A DNA stretch of 64,000 bases from Aeromicrobium massiliense JC14 (GTDB lineage: Bacteria; Actinomycetota; Actinomycetes; Propionibacteriales; Nocardioidaceae): contig NZ_HE978638.1 in the NCBI RefSeq assembly GCF_000312105.1, forward strand, positions 488,386 through 552,385, read 5' to 3'. The notes under the pieces are model-generated. The model did not search any database. It saw nothing but the letters and a program-made list of their open reading frames with translations, and was not told where the DNA came from. Position numbers and translations under genes: made by a program. Shown here piece by piece: positions 33,541 through 42,412 of this stretch. Within the stretch, counting starts at the first letter, position 1. The number at the start of each line of letters is the position of its first letter.

Positions 33541-34620
33541 GTGCGAGTGCTGCTAGCCGGGGGAGGGACCGCCGGCCACACGTCACCACTGCTCGCGACC
33601 GCGCAGGCGCTCACCGAGATCGACGCGTCCGTCGAGATCACGTGCCTGGGCACCCCGCGCGGCCTGGAGGTGACGCTCGTCCCGCAGGCCGGCTACGACC
33701 TCGAGCTCGTCCCGCCGGTGCCGCTGCCCCGCTCGGTCGGGCCCGACCTGCTCAAGCTCCCCGTCCGGCTGCGCCGCACGGTCAAGGCCACCTCGGACGT
33801 CATGCGGCGCGTGCGCCCGGACGTCGTGGTCGGCTTCGGCGGCTACGTCTCGGTGCCGGCCTACCTGGCGGCGCGGCGTCGCGGCATCCCGATCGTCGTG
33901 CACGAGGGCAACGCGCTGCCCGGCGTGGCCAACAAGCTGGGCGCCCGTCTCACCGAGCACGTCGCCACGAGCTTCCCGGGCACCGAGCTGCCGCACGCCC
34001 AGCACCTCGGCCTGCCGATCCGGCGGGCCATCTCCGGGCTCGACCGGGCCGCCACCCGCACCGAGGCGCGCGCGTTCTTCGGCCTCGACCCCGAGCTGCC
34101 CACCCTGCTGGTCACCGGCGGGTCGCAGGGCGCCCGGCGCATCAACCACGCCGTCTCGGCCGCCGCCGGGGCCCTGGCGGAGGCCGGCGTCCAGGTGCTG
34201 CACGCCGCCGGACGTCCCGAGGAGGTCCAGCCCGAGCGCGTCGCCGGTGGACCTCCCTACGTCGTCGAGCCGTTCATCGACCGCATGGACCTGGCGCTCG
34301 CCGCCGCCGACCTCATCGTGTGCCGCTCCGGCGCCAACACGGTCGTCGAGGTGGCCTCGGTCGGCCTGCCCGCCGTCTTCGTCCCGCTGCCGCACGGCAA
34401 CGGGGAGCAGGCGCTCAACGCCAGCGCGGTCGTGCAGGCCGGCGGCGCGCTGCTGATCGACGACGACGCGCTCACCGCCGCGTGGATCACCGACGTGGTC
34501 GCCCCGCTCGTGAGCGACCCCGAGCGGCTCGCCGCGATGTCGGCGGCCGCGTCCGACCTGGTGCCGCGCGACGCCGACGTGCGCCTGGCCCACCTGGTGC
34601 TGCAGGCGGCCGATCGATGA
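33541..34620 (+). CDS. murG: UDP-GlcNAc:lipid I N-acetylglucosaminyltransferase
   Basis: Converts lipid I to lipid II on the inner face of the membrane. The 359-residue GT28 enzyme has the N-terminal glycine loop LLAGGGTAGHTSP, the GFGGYVSVP and HEGNALPGVANK segments, and the donor-binding ICRSGANTVVEVASVGLP-type region (CRSGANTVVE). The GTG start lies 4 nt after the ftsW stop. The last 4 nt overlap murC. Confidence 0.96.
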   Translation: MRVLLAGGGTAGHTSPLLATAQALTEIDASVEITCLGTPRGLEVTLVPQAGYDLELVPPVPLPRSVGPDLLKLPVRLRRTVKATSDVMRRVRPDVVVGFGGYVSVPAYLAARRRGIPIVVHEGNALPGVANKLGARLTEHVATSFPGTELPHAQHLGLPIRRAISGLDRAATRTEARAFFGLDPELPTLLVTGGSQGARRINHAVSAAAGALAEAGVQVLHAAGRPEEVQPERVAGGPPYVVEPFIDRMDLALAAADLIVCRSGANTVVEVASVGLPAVFVPLPHGNGEQALNASAVVQAGGALLIDDDALTAAWITDVVAPLVSDPERLAAMSAAASDLVPRDADVRLAHLVLQAADR

Positions 34621-36014
34621 GGATCCCGGTCCCCGAGCACGTCGTCCCGGCGTCCGAGCTGCGCCGCGTCCACCTCGTCGGCGTCGGCGGGGCGGGGCTG
34701 TCGGCCATCGCCCGGCTGCTCGCCGCCCGCGGCGTCGAGGTCTCCGGCAGCGACGCGAACGACTCCGCCGTGCTGCAGGCGCTGCGCACCGAGGGCGTCA
34801 CGGGCCACGTCGGGCACGCCGCCGAGCACGTGGGCGACGTCGACGCGGTCATCGCCTCCACGGCCGTCCGTGAGGACAACCCCGAGGTCGTCGCCGCGCT
34901 CGAGCGAGGGCTGGCCCTGTGGCCGCGCTCGGCCGGCATGCAGTCGGTGCTGTCCGGCCACCGCGTCGTCGCGGTCGCCGGCACCCACGGCAAGACGACC
35001 ACCACCGCGATGCTGGCCGTCGCGCTCACCGAGACCGGCCTCGACCCGTCGTACGCGATCGGGGCCGAGGTGCCGGCGCTCGGCACCAACGCCCACCTGG
35101 GCGGCGAGGTCTTCGTGGCCGAGGCCGACGAGAGCGACGGCGCCTTCCTCGTCTACACCCCGGCCGTCGGCGTCGTGACCAACGTCGACGCCGACCACCT
35201 CGACACCTGGGCCACGGTCGAGGCGTACGAGGAGGCGTTCGAGCAGTTTGTCTCGCACCTGACCGAGGCGGTCGTGCTGTGCGCCGACGACCCGGTGGCC
35301 GTGCGGCTCGCCGAGCCCGCGCGCCGGCAGGGACTGCGCGTCGTGACGGCCGGCCTGGCCGACGACGCCGACGTCCGCGCGGTCGACCTGCGGGTCGAGG
35401 GCGGACGCACGTCCTTCGACGTCGTCGCGTTCGGCGAACCGCTGGGCCGGGCCGAGCTGGCCGTGCCCGGACGCCACTACGCGGTCGACGCGCTCCTCGC
35501 CCTGGCCGCCGGCCTGGTCGTCGGTGGCGAGCCCGCGGCCCTGCTGCGCGGCCTCGGCCGCCACCAGGGCGCCAAGCGCCGCATGGAGCACCGCGGCGAC
35601 GCCGGCGGCGTGCGGGTGTACGACTCCTACGCCCACCACCCGACCGAGATCGCCGCCGACCTCGAGGCCGCCCGGTCCCTGGCCGGCGACGACCGCCTCG
35701 TCGTGGCCTTCCAGCCGCACCTGGTCAGCCGCACGCGCACCCACGGCGCCGCCATGGGCCAGGCGCTCGCGGCCGCCGACGAGGTGCTGGTCGCCGACAT
35801 CTACCTCGCCCGCGAGGACCCCGACCCCGAGGTCACCGCCCGGATGGTGGTCGACGCGGCCGGCTCGGACCACGTGCGCGCCGGCGGCTCCCTCGCCGAC
35901 GTCGAGCGCGAGCTTGTCCGCGTGCTCCGGCCCGGCGACCTGCTGCTCACGCTCGGCGCCGGTGACGTGACGACCCTCGGACCGGCGGTGCTGGCGGCGC
36001 TGGAGCCTCGGTGA
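34617..36014 (+). CDS. murC: UDP-MurNAc:L-alanine ligase
   Basis: Attaches the first amino acid of the stem peptide. The 465-residue ligase has the N-terminal dinucleotide-like motif LVGVGGAGLSAIARLL, the ATP loop VAGTHGKTTTTAMLA, AEADESDGAFL, and YDSYAHHPTEI. The ATG overlaps the murG TGA and its TGA overlaps the ftsQ GTG. With murD, murE and murF it completes the cytoplasmic ligase set in one cluster. Confidence 0.96.
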   Translation: MRIPVPEHVVPASELRRVHLVGVGGAGLSAIARLLAARGVEVSGSDANDSAVLQALRTEGVTGHVGHAAEHVGDVDAVIASTAVREDNPEVVAALERGLALWPRSAGMQSVLSGHRVVAVAGTHGKTTTTAMLAVALTETGLDPSYAIGAEVPALGTNAHLGGEVFVAEADESDGAFLVYTPAVGVVTNVDADHLDTWATVEAYEEAFEQFVSHLTEAVVLCADDPVAVRLAEPARRQGLRVVTAGLADDADVRAVDLRVEGGRTSFDVVAFGEPLGRAELAVPGRHYAVDALLALAAGLVVGGEPAALLRGLGRHQGAKRRMEHRGDAGGVRVYDSYAHHPTEIAADLEAARSLAGDDRLVVAFQPHLVSRTRTHGAAMGQALAAADEVLVADIYLAREDPDPEVTARMVVDAAGSDHVRAGGSLADVERELVRVLRPGDLLLTLGAGDVTTLGPAVLAALEPR

Positions 36015-36736
36015 GCCAACGGCTGTTCGAGCAACGACGTCGCGCCGGCCGCTGGCAGCGCTGGCGGTGGCGGGTCCTCGCCCTCCTGGTGCTCGTCCTG
36101 CTCGGCGCGGGGGCCTATGCCGTGTGGTTCTCCGACGTGCTGGGCGTCCGTGACGTCGAGGTGCGCGGCGCCACCACGATCGAGCCCGCCCAGGTGCTCG
36201 CCGTGGCGAAGGTCCCCACCGGCGAGCCGCTGGCCCGGCTCGACACCGCCGCGGTCGAGCGACGCGTGACCGAGGCGCTGCCGCGGGTGGCGACGGTCGA
36301 GGTCCGGCGCGACTGGCCGCACGGCGTCGTCGTCGACGTGACCGAGCGCGTGGCGGTGGTCTGGACCCGCGACGACGGCACGGTGCGGGCGCTGGACGCC
36401 GAGGGCGTCGCCTTCCGCACCTACGCGCGAGCCCCGAAGGACCTGCTCGAGGTCACGTCGTCCGCGACGGGGGAGCGGCGCCGCCGGCAGGCCGTCGCCG
36501 CGGCCGCCCAGGTGCTCGCCGACGTGAAGCGCCGGGCGCCGGAGCTCTACCAGGAGGTGCGGAGCGTCCGCGCCGACACCCGCGACGACGTCCGGCTCGA
36601 GCTGCGTCGTGGCCGCACCCTCGTGTGGGGGAGCCCGGACCAGACGACCGCCAAGCTGCGCGTCGTCGACCGGCTGCTCGACCTGCGGGCGAAGGTCTAC
36701 GACGTCAGCGCGCCCGACACGCCCACCACCAGCTGA
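36011..36736 (+). CDS. ftsQ: Cell-division protein FtsQ
   Basis: A 241-residue bitopic protein with an Arg-rich cytoplasmic tail, one transmembrane helix (about residues 22-43) and an extracytoplasmic POTRA domain beginning VRDVEVRGATTIEPAQVL, followed by the FtsQ beta domain (VEVRRDWPHGVVVDVTERVAVV). It scaffolds FtsL and FtsB. The GTG start is coupled to murC. A 165-nt intergenic region with ftsZ control signals follows. Confidence 0.93.
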   Translation: MSQRLFEQRRRAGRWQRWRWRVLALLVLVLLGAGAYAVWFSDVLGVRDVEVRGATTIEPAQVLAVAKVPTGEPLARLDTAAVERRVTEALPRVATVEVRRDWPHGVVVDVTERVAVVWTRDDGTVRALDAEGVAFRTYARAPKDLLEVTSSATGERRRRQAVAAAAQVLADVKRRAPELYQEVRSVRADTRDDVRLELRRGRTLVWGSPDQTTAKLRVVDRLLDLRAKVYDVSAPDTPTTS

Positions 36737-36796
36737 CCCGGCCGAACCCGAGCGCGTCCGTCGGCGTGTCGGCGCCGCAGAGTGCGGTGCGGTCCG

Positions 36797-36854
36797 TAGA
36801 TTCAGTGGTGTCGAGGTTGACATAACTATAACCCTGAGGTCAAGGGTTAGGGTT
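36797..36854 (+). promoter_or_regulatory. ftsZ promoter/operator region
   Basis: The 165-nt gap before ftsZ is the most AT-rich stretch in the cluster. It holds TAGATT (36797-36802), TTGACA (36817-36822) and TATAAC (36827-36832). TAACCCT (36829-36835) and AGGGTTA (36843-36849) form an inverted repeat with a 7-nt spacer, and AGGGTT is then repeated in tandem (36849-36854). TAGGGT at 36848-36853 is a possible -10 box giving a leader of about 40 nt. Which hexamers are used cannot be settled by eye. Confidence 0.5.
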
Positions 36855-36901
36855 CAGCTCCGGCCCCGAGTCTTCGAAGTATCAGCGAAAGGTGCGAGCC
36901 G

Positions 36902-38035
36902 ATGGCCGTGCAGAACTACCTCGCCGTCATCAAGGTCGTCGGTATCGGCGGTGGCGGAGTCAACGCCGTCAACCGCATGATCGAGGTCGGCCTCAAGGGT
37001 GTCGAGTTCATCGCCATCAACACCGACGCGCAGGCGCTGCTCATGAGCGACGCCGACGTCAAGCTCGACGTGGGCCGTGAGTCCACGCGCGGCCTGGGCG
37101 CCGGTGCCAACCCCGACATCGGCAAGCGCGCCGCCGAGGACCACGCCGAGGAGATCGAGGCGGCCATCAAGGGCGCCGACATGGTCTTCGTGACGGCGGG
37201 CGAGGGCGGCGGCACCGGCACCGGTGGCGCTCCCGTCGTGGCCCGCATCGCGCGCTCGCTCGGCGCCCTGACGATCGGCGTGGTGACGCGCCCGTTCAAG
37301 TTCGAGGGCCGCAGCCGCTCCATGCAGGCCGAGGCCGGCATCGAGGCGCTGCGCGAGGAGGTCGACACCCTCATCGTCATCCCGAACGACCGCCTGCTCA
37401 GCATCAGCGACAAGAACGTCAGCCTCCTGGACTCCTTCCGCCAGGCCGACCAGGTGCTGCTGCAGGGCGTCTCGGGCATCACCGAGCTCATCACCACGCC
37501 CGGCCTGATCAACCTCGACTTCGCCGACGTCAAGTCGGTGATGTCGGACGCCGGCTCGGCGCTCATGGGCATCGGCTCGGCCCGGGGCGAGCAGCGTGCT
37601 GCCGTCGCGGCCGAGATGGCCGTCTCCAGCCCCCTGCTCGAGGCGTCCATCGAGGGCGCCCGCGGCGTGCTGCTGTCGATCGCCGGCGGCTCGGACCTCG
37701 GCCTGTTCGAGATCAACGAGGCGGCCGGCCTGGTCGCCGACGCCGTCCACCCCGAGGCCAAGATCATCTTCGGCGCGGTCATCGACGACGCGCTCGGCGA
37801 CGAGGTGCGGGTCACCGTCATCGCCGCCGGGTTCGACGGTGGCGAGCCCAAGGCGCGCGACGTCGAGCGTCCCGCGCTGCTCCGGGAGCGGCCGACCACG
37901 GCCGGCGAGGTGGCCGAGGCCTCCGCGCCGCCGGCGGCCCCCGCCCCCGAGCCGCGTCGCGACGTCCCGCCGGCCGCCCAGCCGATGAACGTCGACTACG
38001 ACGACGACCTCGACGTCCCGGACTTCCTGCGCTGA
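36902..38035 (+). CDS. ftsZ: Cell-division GTPase FtsZ
   Basis: Tubulin homologue that forms the Z ring. The 377-residue protein has [15 protein letters not shown], the GTP signature [13 protein letters not shown], the synergy (T7) loop [11 protein letters not shown] and the usual two-domain core. An acidic/proline-rich linker ends in [10 protein letters not shown], the conserved C-terminal peptide that binds SepF and FtsW in Actinobacteria. The ATG has AAAGG about 10 nt upstream. It is followed after 2 nt by pgeF. Confidence 0.98.
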   Translation: MAVQNYLAVIKVVGIGGGGVNAVNRMIEVGLKGVEFIAINTDAQALLMSDADVKLDVGRESTRGLGAGANPDIGKRAAEDHAEEIEAAIKGADMVFVTAGEGGGTGTGGAPVVARIARSLGALTIGVVTRPFKFEGRSRSMQAEAGIEALREEVDTLIVIPNDRLLSISDKNVSLLDSFRQADQVLLQGVSGITELITTPGLINLDFADVKSVMSDAGSALMGIGSARGEQRAAVAAEMAVSSPLLEASIEGARGVLLSIAGGSDLGLFEINEAAGLVADAVHPEAKIIFGAVIDDALGDEVRVTVIAAGFDGGEPKARDVERPALLRERPTTAGEVAEASAPPAAPAPEPRRDVPPAAQPMNVDYDDDLDVPDFLR

Positions 38036-38037
38036 TC

Positions 38038-38769
38038 GTGGGTCACGACGCCGTGCTGCACGACCGGGCCGAGACCGGCCCGGTCGTCGTCGCGCTCACC
38101 GCGCGCGCCGGCGGCGTGAGCGAGGGCCCGTACGCCGCGCTCAACCTCGGTGACCACGTGGGCGACGACCCCGTCGCGGTCGCCGAGAACCTGCGCCGGC
38201 TCGCCGACGCGCTCGAGGTCGAGCGGGTGGTGGGGATGACGCAGGTGCATGGCTCCGACGTCGCCGTGGTCGGGAGCGACTCCGACGAGCCGACCGCCGA
38301 CGCGATGGTCACGGTCGAGCCGGGCGTCGCCCTGCTCGTCCGGGTCGCCGACTGCCTGCCCGTGGTGCTGGCCGACCCCGAGGCCGGGGTCGTCGGCGTC
38401 GCGCACGCCGGACGCAAGGGGCTCGAGCTCGGGGTCGTCCCGCGCACCGTCGGCGTCATGCGCGAGCACGGCGCGGCCGGCCTGCGGGCCTGGACCGGGC
38501 CGCACGCGTGCGGGCGCTGCTACGAGGTGCCCGCCGACATGGCGGCCGAGGTCGAGCGCGTCGCGCCCGGCAGCGCGTCGCGGACGTCGTGGGGCACCGC
38601 CGCGATCGACCTGGCCGCCGGCGTCGCCGCGCAGCTGACGGCGGCCGACGTGCTGGTCGAGCAGCTCCCGGGCTGCACGATCGAGGACGACACCTTCTTC
38701 TCCCACCGCCGCCAGGGCGGCACCGCGGGACGCTTCGGCATGGTGGTGGTGAACCGTGGACCGGCGTGA
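38038..38769 (+). CDS. pgeF: Purine nucleoside phosphorylase/peptidoglycan editing factor family (YfiH)
   Basis: A 243-residue DUF152/YfiH protein. The family signature includes TARAGGVSEGPYAALNLG at the start, MTQVHGSDV with a metal-binding His, VADCLPVVLAD with the key Cys, and VAHAGRKGLELGVV, together with CGRCYEVP. E. coli YfiH removes misincorporated serine from UDP-MurNAc peptides, and related proteins act as purine nucleoside phosphorylases; which holds here is unknown. GTG 38038 starts 2 nt after ftsZ. It overlaps yggS by 14 nt. Confidence 0.9.
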   Translation: MGHDAVLHDRAETGPVVVALTARAGGVSEGPYAALNLGDHVGDDPVAVAENLRRLADALEVERVVGMTQVHGSDVAVVGSDSDEPTADAMVTVEPGVALLVRVADCLPVVLADPEAGVVGVAHAGRKGLELGVVPRTVGVMREHGAAGLRAWTGPHACGRCYEVPADMAAEVERVAPGSASRTSWGTAAIDLAAGVAAQLTAADVLVEQLPGCTIEDDTFFSHRRQGGTAGRFGMVVVNRGPA

Positions 38770-39454
38770 CGAGCTCGAGCAGAACCTGGCCGCCGTCGAG
38801 CGCCGCATCACCGCCGCGTGCGACGACGCCGGGCGGTCCCGATCCGACGTCCACCTCGTGGTCGTCACCAAGACCTACCCGGCGTCCGACGTCGACCTGC
38901 TCGCCGGGCTCGGCGTCACCGACGTGGGGGAGAACCGCCACCCGGAGGCGCGCGACAAGCGTGAGCAGACGGGCGCCGACCTGCGCTGGCACTTCGTCGG
39001 TGGCCTGCAGTCCAACAAGGCCGCGGCGGTCGCGCGCTACGCCGACGTCGTGCAGAGCGTCGACCGGGTCAAGCTCGTCGGTGCGCTCTCGCGCGGCGCC
39101 GCCGAGTCCGGGCGCGAGGTCACGTGCCTCGTGCAGGTCGACCTCGACGACCCGGCCTCGCACGACGGACGGTCGGGGGCGACGCCCGCCGACGTCCCGG
39201 CCGTGGCCGACGCGATCGCTGCGGCCGAGGGCCTCGTGCTCGGCGGCGTCATGGCCGTCGCCCCGCTCGGGGCCGACCCGGCGCCGGCGTTCGCCCGGCT
39301 CGCGGAGGTCGCCGAGCGGCTGCGCGACGACCACCCGGACGCCACCACCGTCTCGGCTGGCATGAGCGGCGACCTCGAGGCCGCCGTCCACGCCGGCGCG
39401 ACACACCTGCGCGTCGGGCGCTCGGTGCTCGGCGAACGCAGCACCACGCACTAA
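38756..39454 (+). CDS. yggS: PLP homeostasis protein (YggS/PLPBP family)
   Basis: A 232-residue single-domain PLP-binding protein that buffers pyridoxal phosphate. The PLP lysine is in LVVVTKTYPASDV, and GVTDVGENRHPEARDK, LRWHFVGGLQSNKA and SAGMSGDLEAAV are the standard phosphate-contact motifs. A family-typical member of the actinobacterial ftsZ-sepF interval. GTG 38756 overlaps pgeF by 14 nt. Confidence 0.93.
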   Translation: MDRRDELEQNLAAVERRITAACDDAGRSRSDVHLVVVTKTYPASDVDLLAGLGVTDVGENRHPEARDKREQTGADLRWHFVGGLQSNKAAAVARYADVVQSVDRVKLVGALSRGAAESGREVTCLVQVDLDDPASHDGRSGATPADVPAVADAIAAAEGLVLGGVMAVAPLGADPAPAFARLAEVAERLRDDHPDATTVSAGMSGDLEAAVHAGATHLRVGRSVLGERSTTH

Positions 39455-39488
39455 TCTCAGACTTGTCATTTCCTCAGGAGGAGCAACC

Positions 39489-39959
39489 ATGGCTGGCGCA
39501 ATGCGGAAGATGGGCGAGTACCTCGGTCTCGTCGTCCAGGCCGACGACGAGGACTACGTCGAGGAGCCCACCCCGGCGCGGACCCCCGCGCCCCGTCAGC
39601 AGCCTGCGCCGGTGGCGCACATCGAGGAGCGGCGCAAGCCCGCCCCGGTGGCGACGGCGGCCGCTCCGGCGGTCGAGTCGCTGGCGCGCATCGAGACGGT
39701 GACGCCGCGCTCGTACAACGACGCGCGCACGCTCGGCGAGCACTACCGGGCCGGCGTGCCGGTCATCATGAACCTCTCCGAGATCGACGAGGACGACGCC
39801 AAGCGGCTGGTCGACTTCGCGGCCGGCCTCGTCTTCGCCGTCCGTGGCACCATCAACCGCGTCACCCCCAAGGTGTTCCTGCTGTCGCCCGAGAACGTCG
39901 TCGTGAGCGACGAGGACCGGCAGCGGATCGTCGAGGGCGGATTCTTCAACCAGAGCTGA
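39489..39959 (+). CDS. sepF: Cell-division protein SepF
   Basis: Membrane anchor for FtsZ. The 156-residue protein has the N-terminal amphipathic helix (MAGAMRKMGEYLGL) that inserts in the membrane, a Pro/Ala-rich linker, and the SepF core with TPRSYNDARTLGEHYR, VIMNLSEIDEDDAKRLVDF and a final VFLLSPENV. The ATG is preceded by AGGAGGAGC. Together with Wag31 it links the Z ring and pole to the membrane. Confidence 0.96.
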   Translation: MAGAMRKMGEYLGLVVQADDEDYVEEPTPARTPAPRQQPAPVAHIEERRKPAPVATAAAPAVESLARIETVTPRSYNDARTLGEHYRAGVPVIMNLSEIDEDDAKRLVDFAAGLVFAVRGTINRVTPKVFLLSPENVVVSDEDRQRIVEGGFFNQS

Positions 39960-40256
39960 GTGCGCGTGCAGATCGTCGGATCCTTCATCGCGCTGGTCCT
40001 GTGGCTGGCGCTCGTCCTGCTCATCGCGCGGTTCGTCCTGGACTGGGTGCAGCTGCTCGCCCGCAGCTGGCGTCCCAGCGGCTTCGTGGCCGTGCTGTGC
40101 GAGGCCATCTACACCGTCACCGACCCGCCGCTGCGGCTCGTGCGGGGCGTCGTGCCGCCGATCCGCCTGGGCGGGGCGTCGCTCGACCTGTCGCCGATGA
40201 TCCTCATCATCGTGATCTATCTGCTGCAGATCATCAACCGCATGATCTTCTTCTGA
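39960..40256 (+). CDS. YggT family membrane protein
   Basis: A 98-residue protein with two membrane segments (about residues 5-30 and 75-96) and the YggT signature VTDPPLRLVRGVVPPIRLGG between them. The function is not known; it is a constant neighbour of sepF and wag31. The GTG start directly follows the sepF TGA (TGAGTG). Confidence 0.92.
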   Translation: MRVQIVGSFIALVLWLALVLLIARFVLDWVQLLARSWRPSGFVAVLCEAIYTVTDPPLRLVRGVVPPIRLGGASLDLSPMILIIVIYLLQIINRMIFF

Positions 40257-40299
40257 GCCGTCCGCACCGAGCCTGTGGCAGCCAGCCGTCGGCACGGAG

Positions 40300-40305
40300 T
40301 ACGGT
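40300..40305 (+). promoter_or_regulatory. Possible -10 box of wag31
   Basis: TACGGT, about 45 nt before the ATG, in a 94-nt gap. The leader carries GAGGTGA as ribosome-binding site. Confidence 0.35.
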
Positions 40306-40350
40306 GGACCCTGAACATCTTCCTGACCGTGACACATTTGAGGTGAACTC

Positions 40351-41166
40351 ATGCCGTTGACGCCCGAGGACGTGCGCAACAAGCGCTTTACCCCCGTCCG
40401 TCTTCGCGAGGGCTATGACATGGGCGAGGTGGACCAGTTCCTCGACGAGGTGGAGGCGGAGCTCGAGCGCCTGACCAAGGAGAACGAGGAGCTCAAGGCC
40501 CAGCTCGCGGCTGCGTCCAGCGGTGAGGCCACCGGTGTCATCTCGGCGGTCCCCGCCCCCGCGACCACCGGCACGTTCCCGGCCGTCCAGGAGCAGGCCC
40601 CGGCCCCCGAGCCGGAGCCCGAGCCCGAGCCGGAGCCCGAGCCCGAGCCGGCCCCCCAGCCGGTCGCCCCGCCCGTCGTGGCCGCCGCGCCCGAGGCCGA
40701 GCGCAAGACGAGCATGTCCGAGGCGTCCACCGCCGCGGCCCGCCTGCTCGAGATCGCCTCGACCAACGCCGACCAGCTCATGGAGTCGGCGAAGGAGGAG
40801 GCCGACCGCATCGTCGGCGAGGCCAAGACCAAGGCCGAGCGCATCCTCAACGAGGCGCGCGGCAAGGCCGACCGTCTCGAGACCGAGTCGCGCATCCGTG
40901 CGCAGAAGCTCGACGAGGAGACCAACGAGCGTCGCCAGCAGTCCATCGCCGCGATCGAGCGCGAGCGCTACGAGCTCCAGCGCGACGTCGAGCACCTGCG
41001 GGCGTACGAGCGCGAGTACCGCGCCCGGCTCAAGAACTACTTCCAGAGCCAGCTCGACGGCCTGGAGGTGCAGGAGAACGGCACCTCGACCCCGGTCGAG
41101 GCGCCCGCGCAGGCCGAGCCCAAGCGACTCCGCTCGCTGCTCGGCGACGACGACTCCTCGCTGTAA
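40351..41166 (+). CDS. wag31: Polar growth protein DivIVA/Wag31
   Basis: Coiled-coil protein that marks the growing cell poles in Actinobacteria and recruits wall synthesis. The 271-residue protein has the DivIVA N-terminal domain (LTPEDVRNKRFTPVRLREGY, then MGEVDQFLDEVEAELERL), a Pro/Glu-rich linker with seven EP dipeptides in a row, and a long C-terminal coiled coil rich in Glu, Lys and Arg. The ATG follows GAGGTGA. Confidence 0.96.
   Translation: MPLTPEDVRNKRFTPVRLREGYDMGEVDQFLDEVEAELERLTKENEELKAQLAAASSGEATGVISAVPAPATTGTFPAVQEQAPAPEPEPEPEPEPEPEPAPQPVAPPVVAAAPEAERKTSMSEASTAAARLLEIASTNADQLMESAKEEADRIVGEAKTKAERILNEARGKADRLETESRIRAQKLDEETNERRQQSIAAIERERYELQRDVEHLRAYEREYRARLKNYFQSQLDGLEVQENGTSTPVEAPAQAEPKRLRSLLGDDDSSL
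40609..40650 (+). repeat. Hexanucleotide repeat coding (Glu-Pro)7 in wag31
   Basis: Seven GAGCCG/GAGCCC units in the DivIVA linker. Such in-frame repeats can change length by slippage and would vary the spacing between the membrane-binding domain and the coiled coil. Confidence 0.8.
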
Positions 41167-41178
41167 GCACGTCAGGAT

Positions 41179-41216
41179 CACGAGGGCCCCGCACCGTCCG
41201 GTGCGGGGCCCTCGTG
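41179..41216. terminator. Perfect 18-bp hairpin between convergent wag31 and the GGDEF gene
   Basis: CACGAGGGCCCCGCACCG pairs perfectly with its complement at 41199-41216 across a 2-nt loop. No U tract follows. It begins 12 nt after the wag31 stop and ends 8 nt before the stop of the opposing gene, so it can act in both directions and closes the dcw cluster. Confidence 0.75.
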
Positions 41217-41224
41217 CGTCCGGC

Positions 41225-42364
41225 TCAGGCGGCGCCGTCGACGACGACCCGGTCGCGCCCGGCCGCCTTGGCCCGGTAGAGCGCGGCGTCGGCCCGGCGC
41301 AGCGCGTGGTCGAACGCCTCGCCCGGTGCCACCTCCGCGACGCCGAAGCTGGCCGTGACCGGCGGCAGGCCGGCGGAGCGGGCCAGGTCGGCGAGCCGCT
41401 CGCGCACCATCGCCGCCGCGCCCCGGGCGGCGGTCGTGCTGGCTCCCGGCAGGACGAGGACGATCTCCTCGCCGCCGTAGCGCACCACCAGGTCGGTGGA
41501 GCGCAGCGTGTCGCGGCACGCCGCGGCGAAGGCGACGAGCACGCGGTCGCCGACGAGGTGGCCGTGCGTGTCGTTGACCTGCTTGAAGTGGTCGAGGTCG
41601 GCCATCACGACCACCGACTGGCGGACGCCGCGCAGCATCGTGGCCGCGCGACGGTCGAGCCCGTTCCGGTTCAGCAGACCGGTGAGCGGGTCGTGGGACG
41701 CGGCGTGCCGCAGGTCGGCGGCCTGCAGCTCGTTGGTGAGGGCGCTCATGCTGAACGTCGCGCTCACCAGCATGACCGTGAGCACGACGGTGCTGGGCAC
41801 GGTGCCGAAGACGACGGTGAAACGGTCGTCGTCCGCGCCCCAGACGAGCAGGGCGGTCGCGCGCGCCAGGTAGAACGCCGACATCAGCCAGCCGGCCAGG
41901 GCGGTGACCCGACGCAGCCGGCCGACGTCGTCCGTTCGTGCCGACCACATCGTGGCGGCGGCGAGACCGACGAGCACCGACACCAGCGGGAACAGCAGCC
42001 AGGACCCCGCCCACGGGTCGGTGGCGGGGGAGTCCAGCGCGGAGGCGACCAGGATGACGAGCGGCGCGACGACCACCCTCCAGCGAGGCAGGGGGCGGCG
42101 GTCGAGCGTGCGAGCCGCCCGCCACACGAGGGCCGCGCCCAGCGCGGTGAAGGCGTTGCCGAGCGGAGTGGTCCAGCGCTGCGCGTCGGTGCCGTCACCC
42201 AGGAACAGCATCGTGCCGGCGGCCAGCGAGAGCAGCGCCAGGCACCAGAACAGGGCGTACGACGACCGGGTCGTGCGGTAGACGACGCCGTAGAACAGCG
42301 CGAGCGTGGTGGCCAGCACGATGCCGAGCTCGAACCGCAGGGACGTCGGGTCCAGCTGGTCCAC
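41225..42364 (-). CDS. Membrane diguanylate cyclase (GGDEF)
   Basis: A 379-residue protein with about six or seven N-terminal membrane segments (residues about 10-205) and a C-terminal GGDEF domain that makes cyclic di-GMP from GTP. The active-site motif is RYGGEEIVLVLPG and the metal-binding Asp lies in VVMADLDHFKQVND, so it looks catalytically intact. No EAL domain or recognised N-terminal sensor domain is present. GTG 42364 follows GGGAGGCTCAG. It is followed (transcription leftward) by the shared hairpin with wag31. Confidence 0.92.
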   Translation of the reverse strand: MDQLDPTSLRFELGIVLATTLALFYGVVYRTTRSSYALFWCLALLSLAAGTMLFLGDGTDAQRWTTPLGNAFTALGAALVWRAARTLDRRPLPRWRVVVAPLVILVASALDSPATDPWAGSWLLFPLVSVLVGLAAATMWSARTDDVGRLRRVTALAGWLMSAFYLARATALLVWGADDDRFTVVFGTVPSTVVLTVMLVSATFSMSALTNELQAADLRHAASHDPLTGLLNRNGLDRRAATMLRGVRQSVVVMADLDHFKQVNDTHGHLVGDRVLVAFAAACRDTLRSTDLVVRYGGEEIVLVLPGASTTAARGAAAMVRERLADLARSAGLPPVTASFGVAEVAPGEAFDHALRRADAALYRAKAAGRDRVVVDGAA

Positions 42365-42412
42365 CTGAGCCTCCCGAGCGTCTGCGTCCAGTCGAGTCTG
42401 CCCCCGGAACGG

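Noticed and set aside
36843..36854. Telomere-like TTAGGG repeat
   Set aside because: Two units only, in a bacterial promoter region; better explained as regulatory half-sites.
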